The notes: a model not told the origin generated them from the letters alone. A stretch of DNA of 64,000 nt from Tranzscheliella williamsii (GCA_023212725.1 JALBYF010000057.1:1-64000); one strand, 5' to 3'; shown: positions 35,060 through 48,100, counted from the first letter of the stretch. Numbers and translations are program-made.

Positions 35060-35691
35060 CCTCGGCGCAAAGCTTGGCGCATGACAAATACACCGTGGGA
35101 GGTGTCCAGTACTTTACCGACAAGTATTATTGTCGGTACAGCTTCGTCTCGGGCTTGATCTCTCCGTCCTTGGCGACCCATGTCCCCGCGGTGAGCTCCG
35201 CTCTTTGACCCTACTCCTGCCCGCTCCCACCAACGCTGCCCTCTTTTGCCGCTCCGGGCGTGTCTGCGGTTTGGACGACGCCGCGGGACGCACTGGGATC
35301 CCATCGGTCCGACGCAGCGCCGACGATCTGACCCAACCCTGCCGTCCTCTTGTCCGCCCCTGCCGTAATCTAGGCCTAACCGTATGCTCACGGCACTTTC
35401 CGTCCGCCGCCTCCTCCCCCTCGCCTTGGCAAATAACCCCACTTTGCTCCTCGCTGCTCTGGTTTTCCCGCGGCTGCTTGGCTCGACTATCTTTCTCTCC
35501 ACCGATATTGCTGCCCTATCCTCCGCCCACCCTTACCCCACCCAGACCATATTTGCCACGCCACCAGCTATTCGCCGGTCTTGGCAGTCGTACATGCCTC
35601 GCTTCACGGATCTGGGCTGGTGGCGAGCGCTCGATACTGATCCAGCGCCAGTGCTCCTATGTACACTCTTTTGTCGCAGGGTATAGCTCCG

Positions 35692-35740
35692 CCACGATGC
35701 GCACATTTGGCCACCACGATGCGCACATTAGGTCACCACG
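35692..35740. repeat. 22-bp tandem duplication
   Basis: The unit ccacgatgcgcacatttggc (extended to 22 bp) occurs at 35692-35713 and again at 35714-35735 with two differences, followed by a partial ccacg. It is in noncoding sequence upstream of the tRNA-Ser. Confidence 0.85.
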
Positions 35741-36054
35741 TTTCCGTCCATCCCATTCATCAGCGGAGACATCCGCCATGGAACCCGCCTCCTTTGCGTT
35801 GCATCCTTTGTCCGCCACCCGCCCTCTCCCGCTTTCATTCCCGCGAGTGCTTACCGCCCTGCACCTCCCCTTGGATGACAAATAGCCTTTTCTGGCGTGG
35901 GCAGTGGCAGTGTGGGAAGCCGTGGATGACGTTGAGAGTTTATGCGACCTACAGCCGAGTCTGATGAGAACGTCAAGAAACCCCAATCCGACAGCTCTGC
36001 AACAAGGTGGAGCCCGCTATATATAACCACAGACCGATGTCGAGGTTTAACAAT

Positions 36055-36171
36055 GGTGTTTTGCCCGAGTGGTTAAGGGGTCAGTCTTGAATTACCTATG
36101 TTCAACGATGTCACTGTCCATCTGTCAACTGATTCGCTCTGCGATCGCAGGTTCGAATCCTGCAAACACCG
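36055..36171 (+). tRNA. tRNA-Ser(TGA) with 35-nt intron
   Basis: Acceptor strands GGTGTTT and AAACACC pair fully, with discriminator G at 36171, the usual base for serine tRNAs. The D-arm contains CCC-GAGTGGTTAA-GGG; the anticodon stem is TCAGT/ACTGA; the loop CTTGAA places TGA at 36088-36090, decoding TCA (Ser). The intron is 36092-36126, after position 37, and contains TTCAA, which can pair with the anticodon loop as in standard tRNA introns. A long variable arm (TCGC-TCT-GCGA, 36134-36144) confirms class II. The T-arm is GCAGG-TTCGAAT-CCTGC. Confidence 0.95.
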
Positions 36172-36189
36172 CCAATCCGGGTGCGCCCC

Positions 36190-36197
36190 TTTTTTTT
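36190..36197 (+). terminator. Pol III terminator of tRNA-Ser
   Basis: A run of eight T begins 19 nt after the tRNA 3' end on the same strand, fitting RNA polymerase III termination. Confidence 0.8.
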
Positions 36198-36659
36198 CTC
36201 TCATTTTGAAAGCCCAGCACCCACCTGTCGACGTCTGCTTCGGTTGATATGCGTTCAGATAGGTTGGTCGTGCTGTTGGTGGATGGGGGAAGGCCGGAAC
36301 GGTGGGCGAGGCGGAAGGTTCATGTCAAAGTTCACACGTAGGCTTTTAGAAGGGGGAGAATTTTCAGTTGTTAGAGCGTGGTCGATACGACACGGTACTT
36401 GTGTGAGAGCGGCGCGCCGCACAGTCACCGCGACGGGCGGTACGGTGGTTGGTCGTCATCAATCTGATCGCTGGCGGCATGCTTGCTTGCTTCACCTTTG
36501 CCTCTTGTTTGCTGCTGGCGATTTGCTGTCGGTACCTTTTGCTGCGGTGTCCAGACACGCTACGGCTACACGCAGGCTCGACAGGCGACGCTGCAAGAGC
36601 ACGCGAGCTTGGGTGCGGTCAGGCTCTGCGCGGCGGCCGAGATCGTTCTGGCGACCAGC
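36198..36659. other. RHO3 leader region
   Basis: No gene is recognised. The GTPase frame stays open upstream of its chosen start to 36483, so a longer N-terminus or a 5' exon cannot be ruled out. Promoter elements for RHO3 must be in this 460 bp or upstream of the tRNA. Confidence 0.35.
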
Positions 36660-37421
36660 ATGTCGCTGTGCGGCGTGGGTGCGCGCGAGGACGGTGACGC
36701 GGCGCGCAAGAACCGCGTCAGCCGCAAGGTGCTCGTCCTGGGCGACGGGGCGTGCGGCAAGACGAGCCTGCTCAATGTGCTCATCAAGCACGAATTCCCC
36801 CAAGACTAGTGAGCCTCTCGACGCGGCTCTTCTATCGTATGCGCTGTTGCTGACTGCGGCGTGGCGCTGTGTTCTGTACTGTCTCGGTGGATGGGGGAGT
36901 GAGCCGACGGTGTTCGAGAACTACGTGCACGCGGTGCGCGCCGGGGGCCGGGTGGTGGAGCTGAGCGTGTGGGATACCGCGGGGCAGGAGGAGTTTGACC
37001 GGCTGCGGAGCCTGGCGTATGCCGACACGCACGTTGCCGTGCTGTGCTTTGCCGTGGACAGTCCGGCGAGTTTGGCCAACATCGAGACGCGCGTAAGTAG
37101 TCCCGGCGCCGCGAGAGAGAAGATGGCGTCGCTGACACTGTTCTGTTGGTTGGCGCACAGTGGGTGCCCGAGGTGCGCGCACACTGCCCGCGCATCCGCC
37201 TCGTCCTCGTCGCACTCAAGTGCGACCTCCGCCCCACCCCCACCACCCTCACCTACAACGACGGCCTCCGCGTCGCCACCCGCCTCCGCGCCGCCCGCTA
37301 CCTCGAATGCTCCGCCCTTCTCAACCGCGGCGTCACAGAAGCCTTCGACGAAATCGCCGCCGTCGCCCTCCATCCCACCAACCCCCGCTCCCGCCCCCGC
37401 TCGCACTGCACCATCGCCTAG
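36660..37421 (+). CDS. RHO3: RHO3-type Rho GTPase
   Basis: RHO3 is a membrane-attached switch that acts in polarised growth and exocytosis. Three exons, 36660-36808, 36900-37092 and 37161-37421, sum to 603 nt and 200 residues. The P-loop is GDGACGKTS, the effector loop (created by splicing) [13 protein letters not shown], then [15 protein letters not shown], followed by [19 protein letters not shown], and LVALKCDL in place of the common TKxD. The last three match RHO3 rather than RHO1, RHO4 or CDC42. The C-terminus CTIA is a CAAX box for prenylation, preceded by an Arg-rich stretch. The start at 36660 gives a 24-residue N-extension before the fold, typical of RHO3. The first acceptor reads GGGGGAG|T, pyrimidine-poor. 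Exon 3 uses nearly only C-ending codons, while exon 2 is G-ending. Confidence 0.92.
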
Positions 37422-37593
37422 GGCCCCCTACCCCACGCATCTCACTCGGTATATACCCCTCCCCTCCCCAGGCACATCCGCGCACCAGTCCATCGGTCGC
37501 AACCTAGTTACCCATCGCAAGCGCCTACATACACGGGAACGCGGAAGACGGATGCGCACAGAAATAGGCGCGGGCGGGGCGGCCAGCGGGGAT

Positions 37594-40398
37594 TTACTCG
37601 TCGTCGGCGTTGCGGCGCTTGGCCTTGTCGGCGCGCTTTTGAAAGAGCTTGTGGCGCGGATGGTCGCGCGGGAGCGTCCTGTTCATCGGGCGGTTGCGCT
37701 CGATGTACGACATGTGCTGTGCGCCGCTGAGCGCGTTGAGCGAGCCGGTGGTGCGTGCGGCGCGCGCCGCTGCGCCGGCGCTGGTGCCTGCGCCCCCGGA
37801 GCCCGTGCCGCGGCCCACAGCGCCGCCGAAGTCGCGCTGCATGTCGCTGCCGACATCCGCATCCGCCTCGTTGGCAATCAGCACGCTCTGCAGCAACTCG
37901 ATCTGCTCCGCCTGGCTCTTGTACACCAGCCCGGGCATCGCTGCCATGCCGACCAGCTGCGTAATCACCCGGAACGCGTATCCCTGGTCGATCAGGAACT
38001 GCTGCCGCTTGGTCGAATAGAACATCTCCGACGTGTCCTTGCTCACCAGACTGTAAAAGAACGCGTTGAAACCCTCGTCGTTCCTCCGCTTCGCTCGCAG
38101 GATCCGGCCTAGCCGCTGCGCCTCCTGTCGTCGCGAGCCAAAGTGCGACGAGATCTGGATCAGGCACGTCGCCTCCGGCAGATCGATCGACGTGTCGCCC
38201 ACCTTGGAGAGGAAAATCGTGTTGACCAGCGGATTGTGCTGGAAGTTTTGCAGAATCCGCATCCGTTCCAGATGTGCTGTGCCGCCGTGGATGTAGGGCT
38301 TCTTCAGCTTGATCGCGTACGCCTCCAAGGCGTAGACATTGTCAGAAAACACAATAATCTTGTCGCCTCGGTTCTCGTGATAGTCGATGAGGAACTGGCA
38401 GGCCTGGAACTTGTTCGGATTCATGCAGTAGAGGAGCATCTTTTTCCGGCTCTTTTCGCGCAGATACTCGCGGTAGAACTCGGGCGTCATCGGGCACCAG
38501 ACTTCGGCACACTGGACCGTGGCAATGTGCCCCTTGGCCGCCAGATCCATCCAGTTGGCTTCGTACAGCTTGGGCCCGACGAGAAAGTTGAGCTCATCGA
38601 TCTTTTCGTCTTCTCGCACCAGTGTCGCCGTCAGGCCCAGCTTTGAGTGCGCCTTGATCTTGGTCAGGACGCGTCGGAACATGCTTGCAGGCACAACATG
38701 CACCTCGTCGAGCAGGATAAATCCCCACTCGCGGCTCTCGAGGAAATTCATCATCTTTTGTGATGTGTGCGAGCGTTTGCCCGTGTTGGCCACCATTGAG
38801 TAGGTCGACACCACGATACCCGAGGCGCCCGAAAACTTTTCCTTCTGATCGGCGGTGAAGACGCTGATCTGGTTATCCTGGATATTGCTCCACTGTAGAA
38901 ACTGTTGCCGCCACTGCATGACGCTGACGCTGCTCGTGCACAGCACCAGGCAACTTTTCTTGATGGTACAGGCAGCGGTGATGCCAACCAACGTCTTACC
39001 GGCACCACAGGGAAGCACGATAATACCGCTCCGCGCTCGTCCGTTTCCGAACATCTTGGCCAGACTCTTCTCTTGGTAGGGGCGAATATGCGTGATGGGC
39101 TTTAGGTCGATCTCGAGATCAGCGTTGAGCTGGTCGTTGCGGAAATCGTATTCTTCGAGCATCGGATAGCCAATCTCGTTGCAGCGCTTCTTGACCTGCT
39201 CGATGTATTCTTCAGCAATTTCAAAGCTATGTACGGTGTCGTCTTCGTCCAGCTCGTCCGCTTCGTCCACTCCGATGATGGCCGAGAACAGATCCGCCTC
39301 ATCTTCCCGCTGCGCCGCAGCCGGGTTCTCGGCAGAGGGCGCAGAGGCGTTTGCCGCAGTGCCATGGCTGGCGCCTGCCCGCGCCGCAGCGGATGCAGGC
39401 TGGCCCTGCGCGGTAGCGTTCTGCTTGGCCTTTCTGGCTGCGCTATCGGTGCCTGGAATGACGAGGTCTCCTCGAGTCGGCGCCTGCGTCTTACCGAGAA
39501 CTTCCATGCGACCCGACTTGACAGCATTGGGATCTTCTCGAACGCGAGATGCGCCAATGATACTATCTTGTAGCAGGGTCTGCAGGATCTCGGGATGTGC
39601 GCTCTCGACGAAATACTTGTTCTGTTTGAGTACCAGCTTGATTTTGCCGAAACTGGCGGTGTACTCCCTGATAAACTGCAAGACAGCTTCGGGAACGGGC
39701 ACTTTGGATAGTCGATTGAGAACTTCAATGATATCATTGGGCTGTAGGCCGACGGACACGGCGGCGTAGAGAGAGTAGGGCGTCAACTTGTACTCGTGGA
39801 TGTAGGCGGGCCGGCTGACAGGCTCGGCGATAGCTATGAGAAAGTCCTGTGCCTGCTCGGCGAGAGGGCTAAATCCCTCCAAGATAATGTGACCATCGTC
39901 CGGTGAGATCCAGAGGGGCCGGCTGGCATGATCCAGCTTGAGCGGCATCTTTGTGAAATCCCTTGTATGAAAGTGGAGCTCACCGGCCTCGTACCTATCC
40001 TGTTCCTCGTCTTCATCAAGCGCAGGGCCATTGAAGCGCGGTGCTGCCCCTGAGAGTGGATGCTGACGAACGAGATCGGAGGAAGCTGGGGCTGCAGCTG
40101 ATGTGCTAGCCTTGGCAGCATTTCGCTTCGCTGTCGATTTGCCATTGCCTTTTCTGCGAGCGCCATAGTCATCACCGGAATCATCGGATACGAAGCCATC
40201 ATCGAGCGCAAACGCTTCTTCCTCTTCATTGTCGTCACCATCGCCTCTGGCCGTTGAAGGAGTGTTTCTGTGGCTTTGAGAACGAGATGCCGCGGCTGAG
40301 GTGGTGGCACTGGGCGTGTTACTGGTCACAGCCGGGTTGGGACGCAGCCTCACTGTGACACGAGGCCTCTCAGAACTATGCGGATGGGTCGGGGCCAT
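37594..40398 (-). CDS. SSL2: XPB/SSL2 (RAD25) helicase of TFIIH
   Basis: The 3'-5' DNA translocase of TFIIH opens promoters and damaged DNA in transcription and nucleotide excision repair. The intronless minus-strand frame runs 934 residues from ATG 40398; sequence above it is open but has no ATG. An acidic, Ser-rich N-terminus is followed by the damage-recognition-like domain ([22 protein letters not shown]), then GAGKTLVG near residue 465-470 (Walker A), DEVH near 562, the RED motif ([24 protein letters not shown]) and thumb, and motifs V-VI ([23 protein letters not shown]). The length and order agree with fungal SSL2. It converges with RHO3; the two stop codons are 173 bp apart. Confidence 0.96.
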   Translation of the reverse strand: MAPTHPHSSERPRVTVRLRPNPAVTSNTPSATTSAAASRSQSHRNTPSTARGDGDDNEEEEAFALDDGFVSDDSGDDYGARRKGNGKSTAKRNAAKASTSAAAPASSDLVRQHPLSGAAPRFNGPALDEDEEQDRYEAGELHFHTRDFTKMPLKLDHASRPLWISPDDGHIILEGFSPLAEQAQDFLIAIAEPVSRPAYIHEYKLTPYSLYAAVSVGLQPNDIIEVLNRLSKVPVPEAVLQFIREYTASFGKIKLVLKQNKYFVESAHPEILQTLLQDSIIGASRVREDPNAVKSGRMEVLGKTQAPTRGDLVIPGTDSAARKAKQNATAQGQPASAAARAGASHGTAANASAPSAENPAAAQREDEADLFSAIIGVDEADELDEDDTVHSFEIAEEYIEQVKKRCNEIGYPMLEEYDFRNDQLNADLEIDLKPITHIRPYQEKSLAKMFGNGRARSGIIVLPCGAGKTLVGITAACTIKKSCLVLCTSSVSVMQWRQQFLQWSNIQDNQISVFTADQKEKFSGASGIVVSTYSMVANTGKRSHTSQKMMNFLESREWGFILLDEVHVVPASMFRRVLTKIKAHSKLGLTATLVREDEKIDELNFLVGPKLYEANWMDLAAKGHIATVQCAEVWCPMTPEFYREYLREKSRKKMLLYCMNPNKFQACQFLIDYHENRGDKIIVFSDNVYALEAYAIKLKKPYIHGGTAHLERMRILQNFQHNPLVNTIFLSKVGDTSIDLPEATCLIQISSHFGSRRQEAQRLGRILRAKRRNDEGFNAFFYSLVSKDTSEMFYSTKRQQFLIDQGYAFRVITQLVGMAAMPGLVYKSQAEQIELLQSVLIANEADADVGSDMQRDFGGAVGRGTGSGGAGTSAGAAARAARTTGSLNALSGAQHMSYIERNRPMNRTLPRDHPRHKLFQKRADKAKRRNADDE

Positions 40399-42194
40399 TG
40401 TGGCGACGCTAGGCCACGACGCTTTGCGGCCGAAAGGCTTCACCAAAAAGGTGGGGAGTGCTTCCGACTCGGAATCCGACGACGCCGAGCTTCTAGCAGA
40501 CTCTGACTCGCATAGACAATGATTCGGACATCAGACGCGTGAGCTTGTTATGCCCGTTGTATACAGTAGCAACGGGCTGGCATGAGGATGGGATGTATGG
40601 TGATAGTAACACGTCTGGCTGGAAACGTCGTAGAGATGGGCTTTGAGGGTGAGCGTTGTCTCCACTTGACTCAGCCATCGAATTGAGGACAGGTGCAATC
40701 TAACAGGGGCATAGCTTGAATTGTGACTGTGATGAGTACGAGATCGAGCCGATACCGATGAGGCCCGATGCGGATTTCGATTTAGTTCTCAGCGGGCTTT
40801 GCCCTTTGTTTCCGGCTCGGTCTTGAGAAGCAGGGTGTGATGGCCAATTTCTGTCAAAACGCATGCAGAGGATCGACTTGCATGAAAGTGTGCATGCGTG
40901 CGTTGCCATGCTAGCCATCATGAATACGATCAGAGCAAGATGGACCCCGAGCAGCAGATTCACATTTACATTACTTGCTGGCAAACACAAGGTCGCCAAG
41001 AACAAGGTTCGCCCAAGTCACTCGGCCCAAGAAACGCCTGCAAATGCGCCCGTGGATGAGGAAGGGAGGAGGGGTACTTGCTCACGTAAGTGATATAACA
41101 CCAACTGGGGCTGAGAGCCAAGCCCCGCAGTTCAACGCAACACCAAAACCAAAACACCATAAAAGCTAAGCGGAAGCGGAACAGATCAGCTGGCAAACTA
41201 CATGTGCATGCGGATCACGGTTAAGGGCGGATCTGTATTCATTCGTATAGCGGACTGCATGGTGGTCACCAAAACAAAATCATCGGCAAAGCACAGATCT
41301 TCGCTTAATGCGATAGAGCACTATGGACTGGTTGAACCCTTTTTCTGTTCCTTTTTCTTTTTGCCTCCGTCGGCGTTGTTAGTAGTGTTATAAAGCTTGC
41401 AAGCCACGTTAGCGACAGCAGCACTCGCAGCACCTCCCCACTCACGGTCACCTAGCCACAGTACTTCGATGTAGATAGCGTGTATCGTCGCTGGGATTGT
41501 GCTGTCAGATTAGACCTTTCGCATTGTGATTGCGACGTGAGCGTTCAGGCTTGGCAGCCTTTTCTCTTCGCGATCAACGCTTACTCTCTTCCGCTTTCCA
41601 CGGGCCCACATTTTCAGCTGATTGGTGAGGCATCTTCCTAGCCTCTCTCCTTTCCCTCTTCTTCTTACGCCTGCCTCGCCGTCCAGACCATCCTCGCACA
41701 ACCTACTGTCTTCTCCGGTCTCTCGTTCTAGCAAGCTCAACCGCGCTCCTCGTCACCCTCTTTGGCATCACGCTCCCTGCTTCGGATCTCTCTTCCATCC
41801 ACCGCACTTTCGCCTCCTATTCGCTTTTCTGCCGCTGGTTGTCGGGTTTGTCTTTGTCGTTCAGTAGCTTTCCTCGGCCATCGTGTTTTCTCAAGCGTCT
41901 CGGTTCTCAGCGTCACTCGTTTCCCTCGCCAACGGCGTCTTTCCGTAACGCCAGCTTTCCATATCGACAACACCGGCCAGTCTTGTAAACGCATCGCCGA
42001 CCAATGCCTGTTGTGGCTCCTTTATAGGTTTTCTTTTGCCCACTGCCGCCGAATCATCCACGCGTCTCCTGGAACGTGCTCCGCCAAGTCTTGCTCGTCG
42101 TTGTTGCTGATGCCTGGACCTCGGTACAGTCATTCCTTGCTTGGTATCGCCCTCTCTACTCTCCTCTCTTCGTCCCGGTTCATGTCCCTCAGTC
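40399..42194. other. Divergent promoter between XPB and the RA-PH protein
   Basis: About 1.8 kb with no recognised gene. The right part (41610-42190) is strongly pyrimidine-rich on the plus strand (for example ctctctcctttccctcttcttcttacgcc), consistent with a long leader of the large gene on the right. The left 1 kb carries the XPB promoter. Minus-strand and plus-strand frames of 60-100 codons in this stretch show no family. Confidence 0.5.
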
Positions 42195-45100
42195 ATGCAG
42201 CAACCTCTTCTTGAGTCTTACGACCTAGCTCGGTCCGGATCTACCAGAGCTAGCAGCCGCAACGACGAAGAGCTGTTCGATACAATCTTCCCGCAGCCGC
42301 CTCCCCGGTCCAGAGCACAGGCAGAACGCCTTGCAAGGCCGTCGCTACCTTCTCTCAAGTACCCACGTCATCCTGACTTTTCGACCTCCTCCGATGTCTC
42401 ATCGCAGCTCTTGTCCAGCTCAACCTCGACCGACTCGTTCGCAGCCTTCTCCTCTTATCCTTCCTCGTCTTCGTCGCTCTCGCTTTTGCAGTCTCTCCAG
42501 CCTCTCAAGCAGACCTCTGCCGACAGTGCCATCGACTTTTATAGCCCTGCGCCCAGTGACGGCAACAGTGCAGATACCGACCACAGCGTCTCCAGTCTCG
42601 ACCCCTCTCACTCCTCCGAGGTCGACACGTACGGACCCTCCACGCCCCTCACTGCCTACTCACTTGTACAAACATGGCGTCCCAAAGAACTCAGTCTGGC
42701 TCGCAAACATCAAGCCACATCTCCTGCCGAGCCCTTTGCGCCTCTCCATCCCTCTTCGCACTCGTCCAAACCAAACACGGACCGTCGTGACTCGCTCGTT
42801 GGACTCGGCCTCGGCGACATTAGTTTTGGTTCAGGCAATGCGACCCTCACCCCCTCTCTGCGTTCAACAAACTCTCGGCTGACCCGGCAAGCTCGAGGTC
42901 AGAGCAGCTCAGCATCACCGCACGAGCTTCGAACCTCTTCTCTTGCTCAGGCCGGTCAGAGCCATGCTCAGAGTGGCCCAAAGCAGTTGCTTCTGTCTAC
43001 TTCGGGCGGCCCGCCACGGAACAAACGCTTTAATGCTTCACGACAGACCGACCGCCCGGTAGAAGTAGTCGCCGACGCCAAGCTCTCATCAGCTCCATCG
43101 TCGTCGTCTACCACTTCGCCTGCATCAGCCTCGCGATGTACCACGCCCTTACTTCGCTCACCTCTCCCGGTCCTGCCAAGCACTCCCGCTTTTGCTTCGA
43201 CGAGATCACAGACCCCCGACTCATCGCCGCAGCTGGACGTCGAACATCGATTCACAGCTTCCGCGCAGCGATTCCTCGCTCAGATTGCTTCCACTCCGGA
43301 ATACCAAGCCAGCGAATTCTTGGATCCAAGTCGTCTCCTTTCTACCAGATTTACGACCAGCCAGGATGTCGCCGTCATTGAATCGCCTTCTGAAGGCATC
43401 GAAAAAGACGAAACGTACCATCAGCCAGCCTTCGATTTCGACCAGCCGCTATTCAGCGCCGTCTCTGACGTTGCCGTTGACCACCGGGAGGATGACGAAA
43501 TGTCCCTCGGCAGTACAGCCCGGGAAAGCCCTGTGACCGTGCAGGCGGCTTCACCCAATTCCATCACCTTAAAAACCAGAGACAATGGCTTCCTTGCCTC
43601 CTCAGAAAAAGCCAGGGCAGCTTCCATAAGCAGGAGAAAACCCCCGCCTTCGCATCTACTCCTCACCTCTTCTCCAGCATCGAGCTCGTACGAACGTCCG
43701 CCAAGCTCCGCCGGGTCTCAACAATGCCGAGCGCAAGATTCTAGCACAGCCCGGAGATCGCATCTTTCAGCAATATCCTCTCCAAAGGCGTCTCCGAAAT
43801 CATCCCTGGAGTCCTCCCTCAAACCAAATCTGGAGTCGAGACACTATCACGAGTTGCAGGCTGACGTGCCACCTCCAACTGCTTTCTTTGACTTTGAGTT
43901 CCAGCAGGACGATCCGAATGCGAGCACAGGTTCCAAGCGCAAATCATTACAGGGAGCATCTCCCGTGCCTGTTCAAGATTCCTTGACAGATTCTAGCTTG
44001 GCAGACTCCATGGAACATCACGTGCCATCCTTCGAGCTCAATCCGGCCAGTCCGCTTCAGAAGCAAGGCGAGCGGGTCCATGTCGAGACGGCACAACGCG
44101 ATTCGGCCCTCGCGTCGCAGGCATCTGAATCTGCGAGCTCATCCGACTTCAGAGACTCGAGCCCTGAACCGCTCACAGCATTTGAGTTTTCTCCTTCCGA
44201 AGCCCATGGGTCTGAAGAGGAGGGACTCAGTCTTCAGACGATGATGGGCTTCCTACAGCGACAACAGGCTCAGGGTGTCCCTGAACAGCTGCGTGATAAC
44301 GGCGATCAAACGGCCGACGCCCCCGTGTCAGCTTTGCATGTTGCAGAAGATGTTGCGGCAGAATCGCGTGCTGCTGTGGATGACGGATCTAAAACGTCAG
44401 GAACCAGCGACGACGTGAGCTCTCCAAACACTTCCCCAGTTCCGTCGAATCCGGCCTCCACAGACATGCTCCGAGTGGATCAGACATTAAAGGACTTGGG
44501 CTCTGCGGAGCCACTGCCCCCGCCCGCTGCACCACGTTTCGATATATCCATCTTTGAAGACAACCGCCGATCGTCACCTTCACTCTCCGTACGCCCCGAA
44601 GTTGACCCCAAGGCCGACTCTACAGCCTCTATGCAAAAAGTTAATGTTGAAACAGAACCAGGTCGACAATTACGGCCACCATATTCGATGAAACAAAGCT
44701 CACATTCATCCCCTGGAAAGTTAACCGGCACGCGAGAGCTGCCGCCTCCGAGCCCCTCTGAGAACATCTCTCAAGAAGCCGCCGGCTCGGCATCGGAGGA
44801 TACGCCCGATGCATCAGCGAAGGAAGATCAGCACATGCCACCGTCACGCAAATCCAGTATGGTGCCACTGCCGCCCACGTTTGCCATCAGAGGCTCGTCC
44901 GGGAAAGACTTGGTTCAGCAAGCGGCTGCCCAGCTGGAGCCAGAGGTGAACGCAACGCTTCCCAGCCAGATGCTACCCCCCGGAGCCACAAACTCCACTC
45001 ATGTTGTGCAAAGCCATGCCAGCCATTGGAGCTCGGGATCCGAGTCTGACGGCGGATCTGCCAAGATTTCTACACGCAAGTCTTTCTCGAGAAACCGAAA

Positions 45101-48100
45101 AAGCGTTTCCAACAGCCGAAAGGATAGCATCGTGGCGCCAAAAGAAACTACCAACGGATCTGCCATTGTGCAGGAAGACTCTGACCGCAGGCGAAACTCG
45201 CGTGGGTCGAGTAAGGCTCGCCTATCCTCTCAAACGACGGCCGCAGCATCTTCAACATGGTTGAAGCCATCTGCAGCTCCTGTGGCAAAGAGGAGGCTGT
45301 TTCAAGGCCTGTCTTCTCTACGGAAAAAGAGCCTTCCAAACCTCAGTGGCCAGTTTTCCTCAGCCCCAGCGGAAGTATTTGCCCCCAACGTGCTCGCAGC
45401 AAACCAAGCTCTGACCGTCGGGCGTTGTTCATTGGACCCAACACTCCAAGCGCAAGATTATCACAAGCCCCCCATAGTCCCGGAGTTGTCATCTCGACCG
45501 TCTGAAGGCCGCCAAGGTGCGAGAGGTCTTGCACGCCTCCGCATCCCTTCTTCTGTGCCATCGGCACCTTTGCCTTCTACTGGTGCTCAGTCTCAACACA
45601 ACGAGGGATCATCTTCGCCCTTGACTACGCAACAGATCCTTGCACAGGCGAAAAACAACGTCTGGCCCGAGAACTACATTGGGAGCGGAGTCAGTTCGGC
45701 TGGCATGTCGTCACCTTACCTTGCTGCCGACCAAGACACCTTCACGCCTAACTTTTTCCCGTCCAGACAGGCCCCAACTGCGCCTACTTCCCGGCTCGCA
45801 AGCCGATGTGCCTCGCCGTCAGGACCCTCTCCCAGCTCGCCAGTGGTGTCCTATGCGAGAAGCAATAGGCAGACCGCGGAACCTACCAAAAGTCAACTCG
45901 TTGCGCCTGCCGTCGTCACACCGTCGATCTCCTTCTCACAACCAGGTCAGGGCCGCCCTCGTAGGAGAGACGATGTTTCTCCTCCCAGAAATCTGCGGCA
46001 TCTGCGAGAATCGTCCAACGTCTCGGTCGAGCGGTCACAGCGTCAGACGCCAGACGACCTTTTTTTTCCAGGGAAAGTTGCCTCAGCGAACGAAGAGCGT
46101 TCCTTGGACCGAGCCATGTCGCAGAGAGATACAGTCTCCGGCCAGGACTTCAGCGCCGCGCAATCCTCGCCGGTTGCTAAACTTAGTGTCCCAGCCGTTA
46201 GTCTCAGTGCCGGAGAGAACGAGTCTCCACCCCCAGACAAAAGGTCTCGGCACAGCAGACGAAAGGTCAAGATCGATAAGGCTAAGCGGATTAGAAGGCG
46301 CCAGAGCAAACTTCCCCGCTACAATTCTTGGAGCGACGTCGGTCTTCGGTGGGTCTCGGAACAAGGCGATCGTGCTTTCAGCGTTCTCTTCGTGGAGCCA
46401 CTGCCTTCGACCACCATTCTTCAGGCAAGTTCTGTCTCTCAAGGCCGTTCGGTAAAAGGCGGAAGTGGCGGAAGAGGAGGGGGCGGCGACGATGACGACG
46501 GAAGCGACTCGGATACGGACGATTACGGTTCCAGCGACGGCGGCGGTGCAAACGGCGGCTTCAGTCACGGCGGTGGAGGTGATGACCAAGAAGACGATGA
46601 TGATAAAAGCCAAAGAGGTAACAAAGACCACAGCGACGAGGAAAGTGACGAAGACGAGGATGTCTCCACCGATGAAGAGTCTGAGGACGACGAGGGCCAG
46701 ATTGCTACCTTGCCTCATGCCAACCGCGCTGTGACAAAGATTGCCGCCCGTCCACCCGCAACTTCCGGCGGCGGGAAACGTAGCGACGAGCAACACGATT
46801 CTGACTCTTCCGACGATCGACCGTTAGGGCAGCTGGTAGATGACGCCAGTGCCTTGCAGAAAGTTCTCAGAGCACAAGAGCGCAAGCGCCACTTTTTCCT
46901 TGCGCAGCAGGCTCTAGAAGGTCGTACTAGTTCGGGTCATTCGCGTCCAGCCAGCAGCAACGGACGGCGGGCAGCTGCCCCGGCCCCGGATCCAGGTCCT
47001 GTTAATCCTAATGACCTGACTCAGAGGCTCGAGAAAGTTCAAGGGCGAAGGCATAAAGCTAGCGCCGCCGCTCAGATCCCAATGCAGCGTTCACAGACGG
47101 TTGCACGACCTGAGCGCGGACCTGTGGCCGCGGCCGAGCGAATGCAGATGCAGAGTAATCCTCCTGTGCGATCGACATCTGTCCGAGCTGCGCCTATGGA
47201 ACGACGAACACGCCCGGCAATGCTCGCTCGAACGCCTTCTGAGGCTGCTCTGCGATCAAGAGCTATGGCGCAAAATGGGTCAACAGGTCCATCGTCCGCC
47301 AGTCCGATCTTACGCGGCATGGCTACCTTGCCGGATCTTCCCTCCAACGCTCTTGCTAGCGTAGTAGCGGCCCAAAAGGCCATGGCTCACGCTCAGGCTC
47401 ATCCGACTCCTTCCAGCATGGCACAAGCGCAGGCTTTAGCTGCTTCCGCTACGGTGGCCCTCCAATCCGCCGCTGCCAATGTCCTCAAGCCTGGCTCATC
47501 GCCCATCTCGCCGACATTTGCCGAGCACCAAAAGACCACTTCTTCGCCTCTTGCTTCTGAAGGGCCTGAGCACGGACTGAGAATGAGACATAAGGCGACT
47601 GCATCGTCTGGCCACGCCGCCTCACTGGCCGATTCGGCAGCTGGCATCATGACGCGCCACCGATCCCGCAGCGTGTCTCGAGCAGTTCCACCTGCGCTTG
47701 CGATCAACCCCGCAGCCGCCCCTCCGGTGCCTGACGTACCTCGTATTACTAGCGCTTCTACGGGCCCGCCTTCCAGCGCGTCACCACGCATGCCGCATTT
47801 TGGAGTCTTTGGAGCCCTGTCGTCGGCTGCCATGCACACAGGGCGTCCTTCCGAAGAGGCTTCCAGAGCCGCCGAAATGTCGTTGGACTATTCGAGCAAC
47901 TCGACCCATGGCGATAGCAACCATGCGCACAGCAATTATGCGCACAGTAGCCAAGCGCACAGCAACCATGCTTACAGCAATCATGCGCACAGCAACCATG
48001 CGCACCTGCAGCGAGCGCCAAGTACGCATGCTGCCACCGCGAATCCAGCTGACGTGACGCAATCCGCACCACGACTGCAGTACAAGGTATTCATTCTTTC

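Larger units (their letters stand above)
34132..36054. other. Intergenic with short repeats upstream of the transporter and tRNA-Ser
   Basis: About 1.9 kb without a recognised gene. Left part is the transporter promoter; it includes inverted repeats at 34742-34800. The right part is pyrimidine-rich on the plus strand (35150-35560), suggesting a leader pointing toward RHO3 or an unidentified transcript. A 100-codon plus-strand frame at 35384 has a hydrophobic start but no recognisable family and was not called. Confidence 0.45.

Noticed and set aside
35384..35686. 100-codon plus-strand frame with hydrophobic start
   Set aside because: Lies in a pyrimidine-rich stretch that favours Leu/Pro/Ser codons in all frames; no family and no supporting context.
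36181..38112. 643-codon plus-strand frame crossing RHO3 and the XPB 3' end
   Set aside because: It fuses shifted RHO3 sequence with antisense XPB and ignores clear RHO3 splice sites.
40700..41005. 101-codon minus-strand frame ending in CPC with a hydrophobic segment
   Set aside because: CPC at the end is not a CAAX box; no conservation cue and the region is a divergent promoter.
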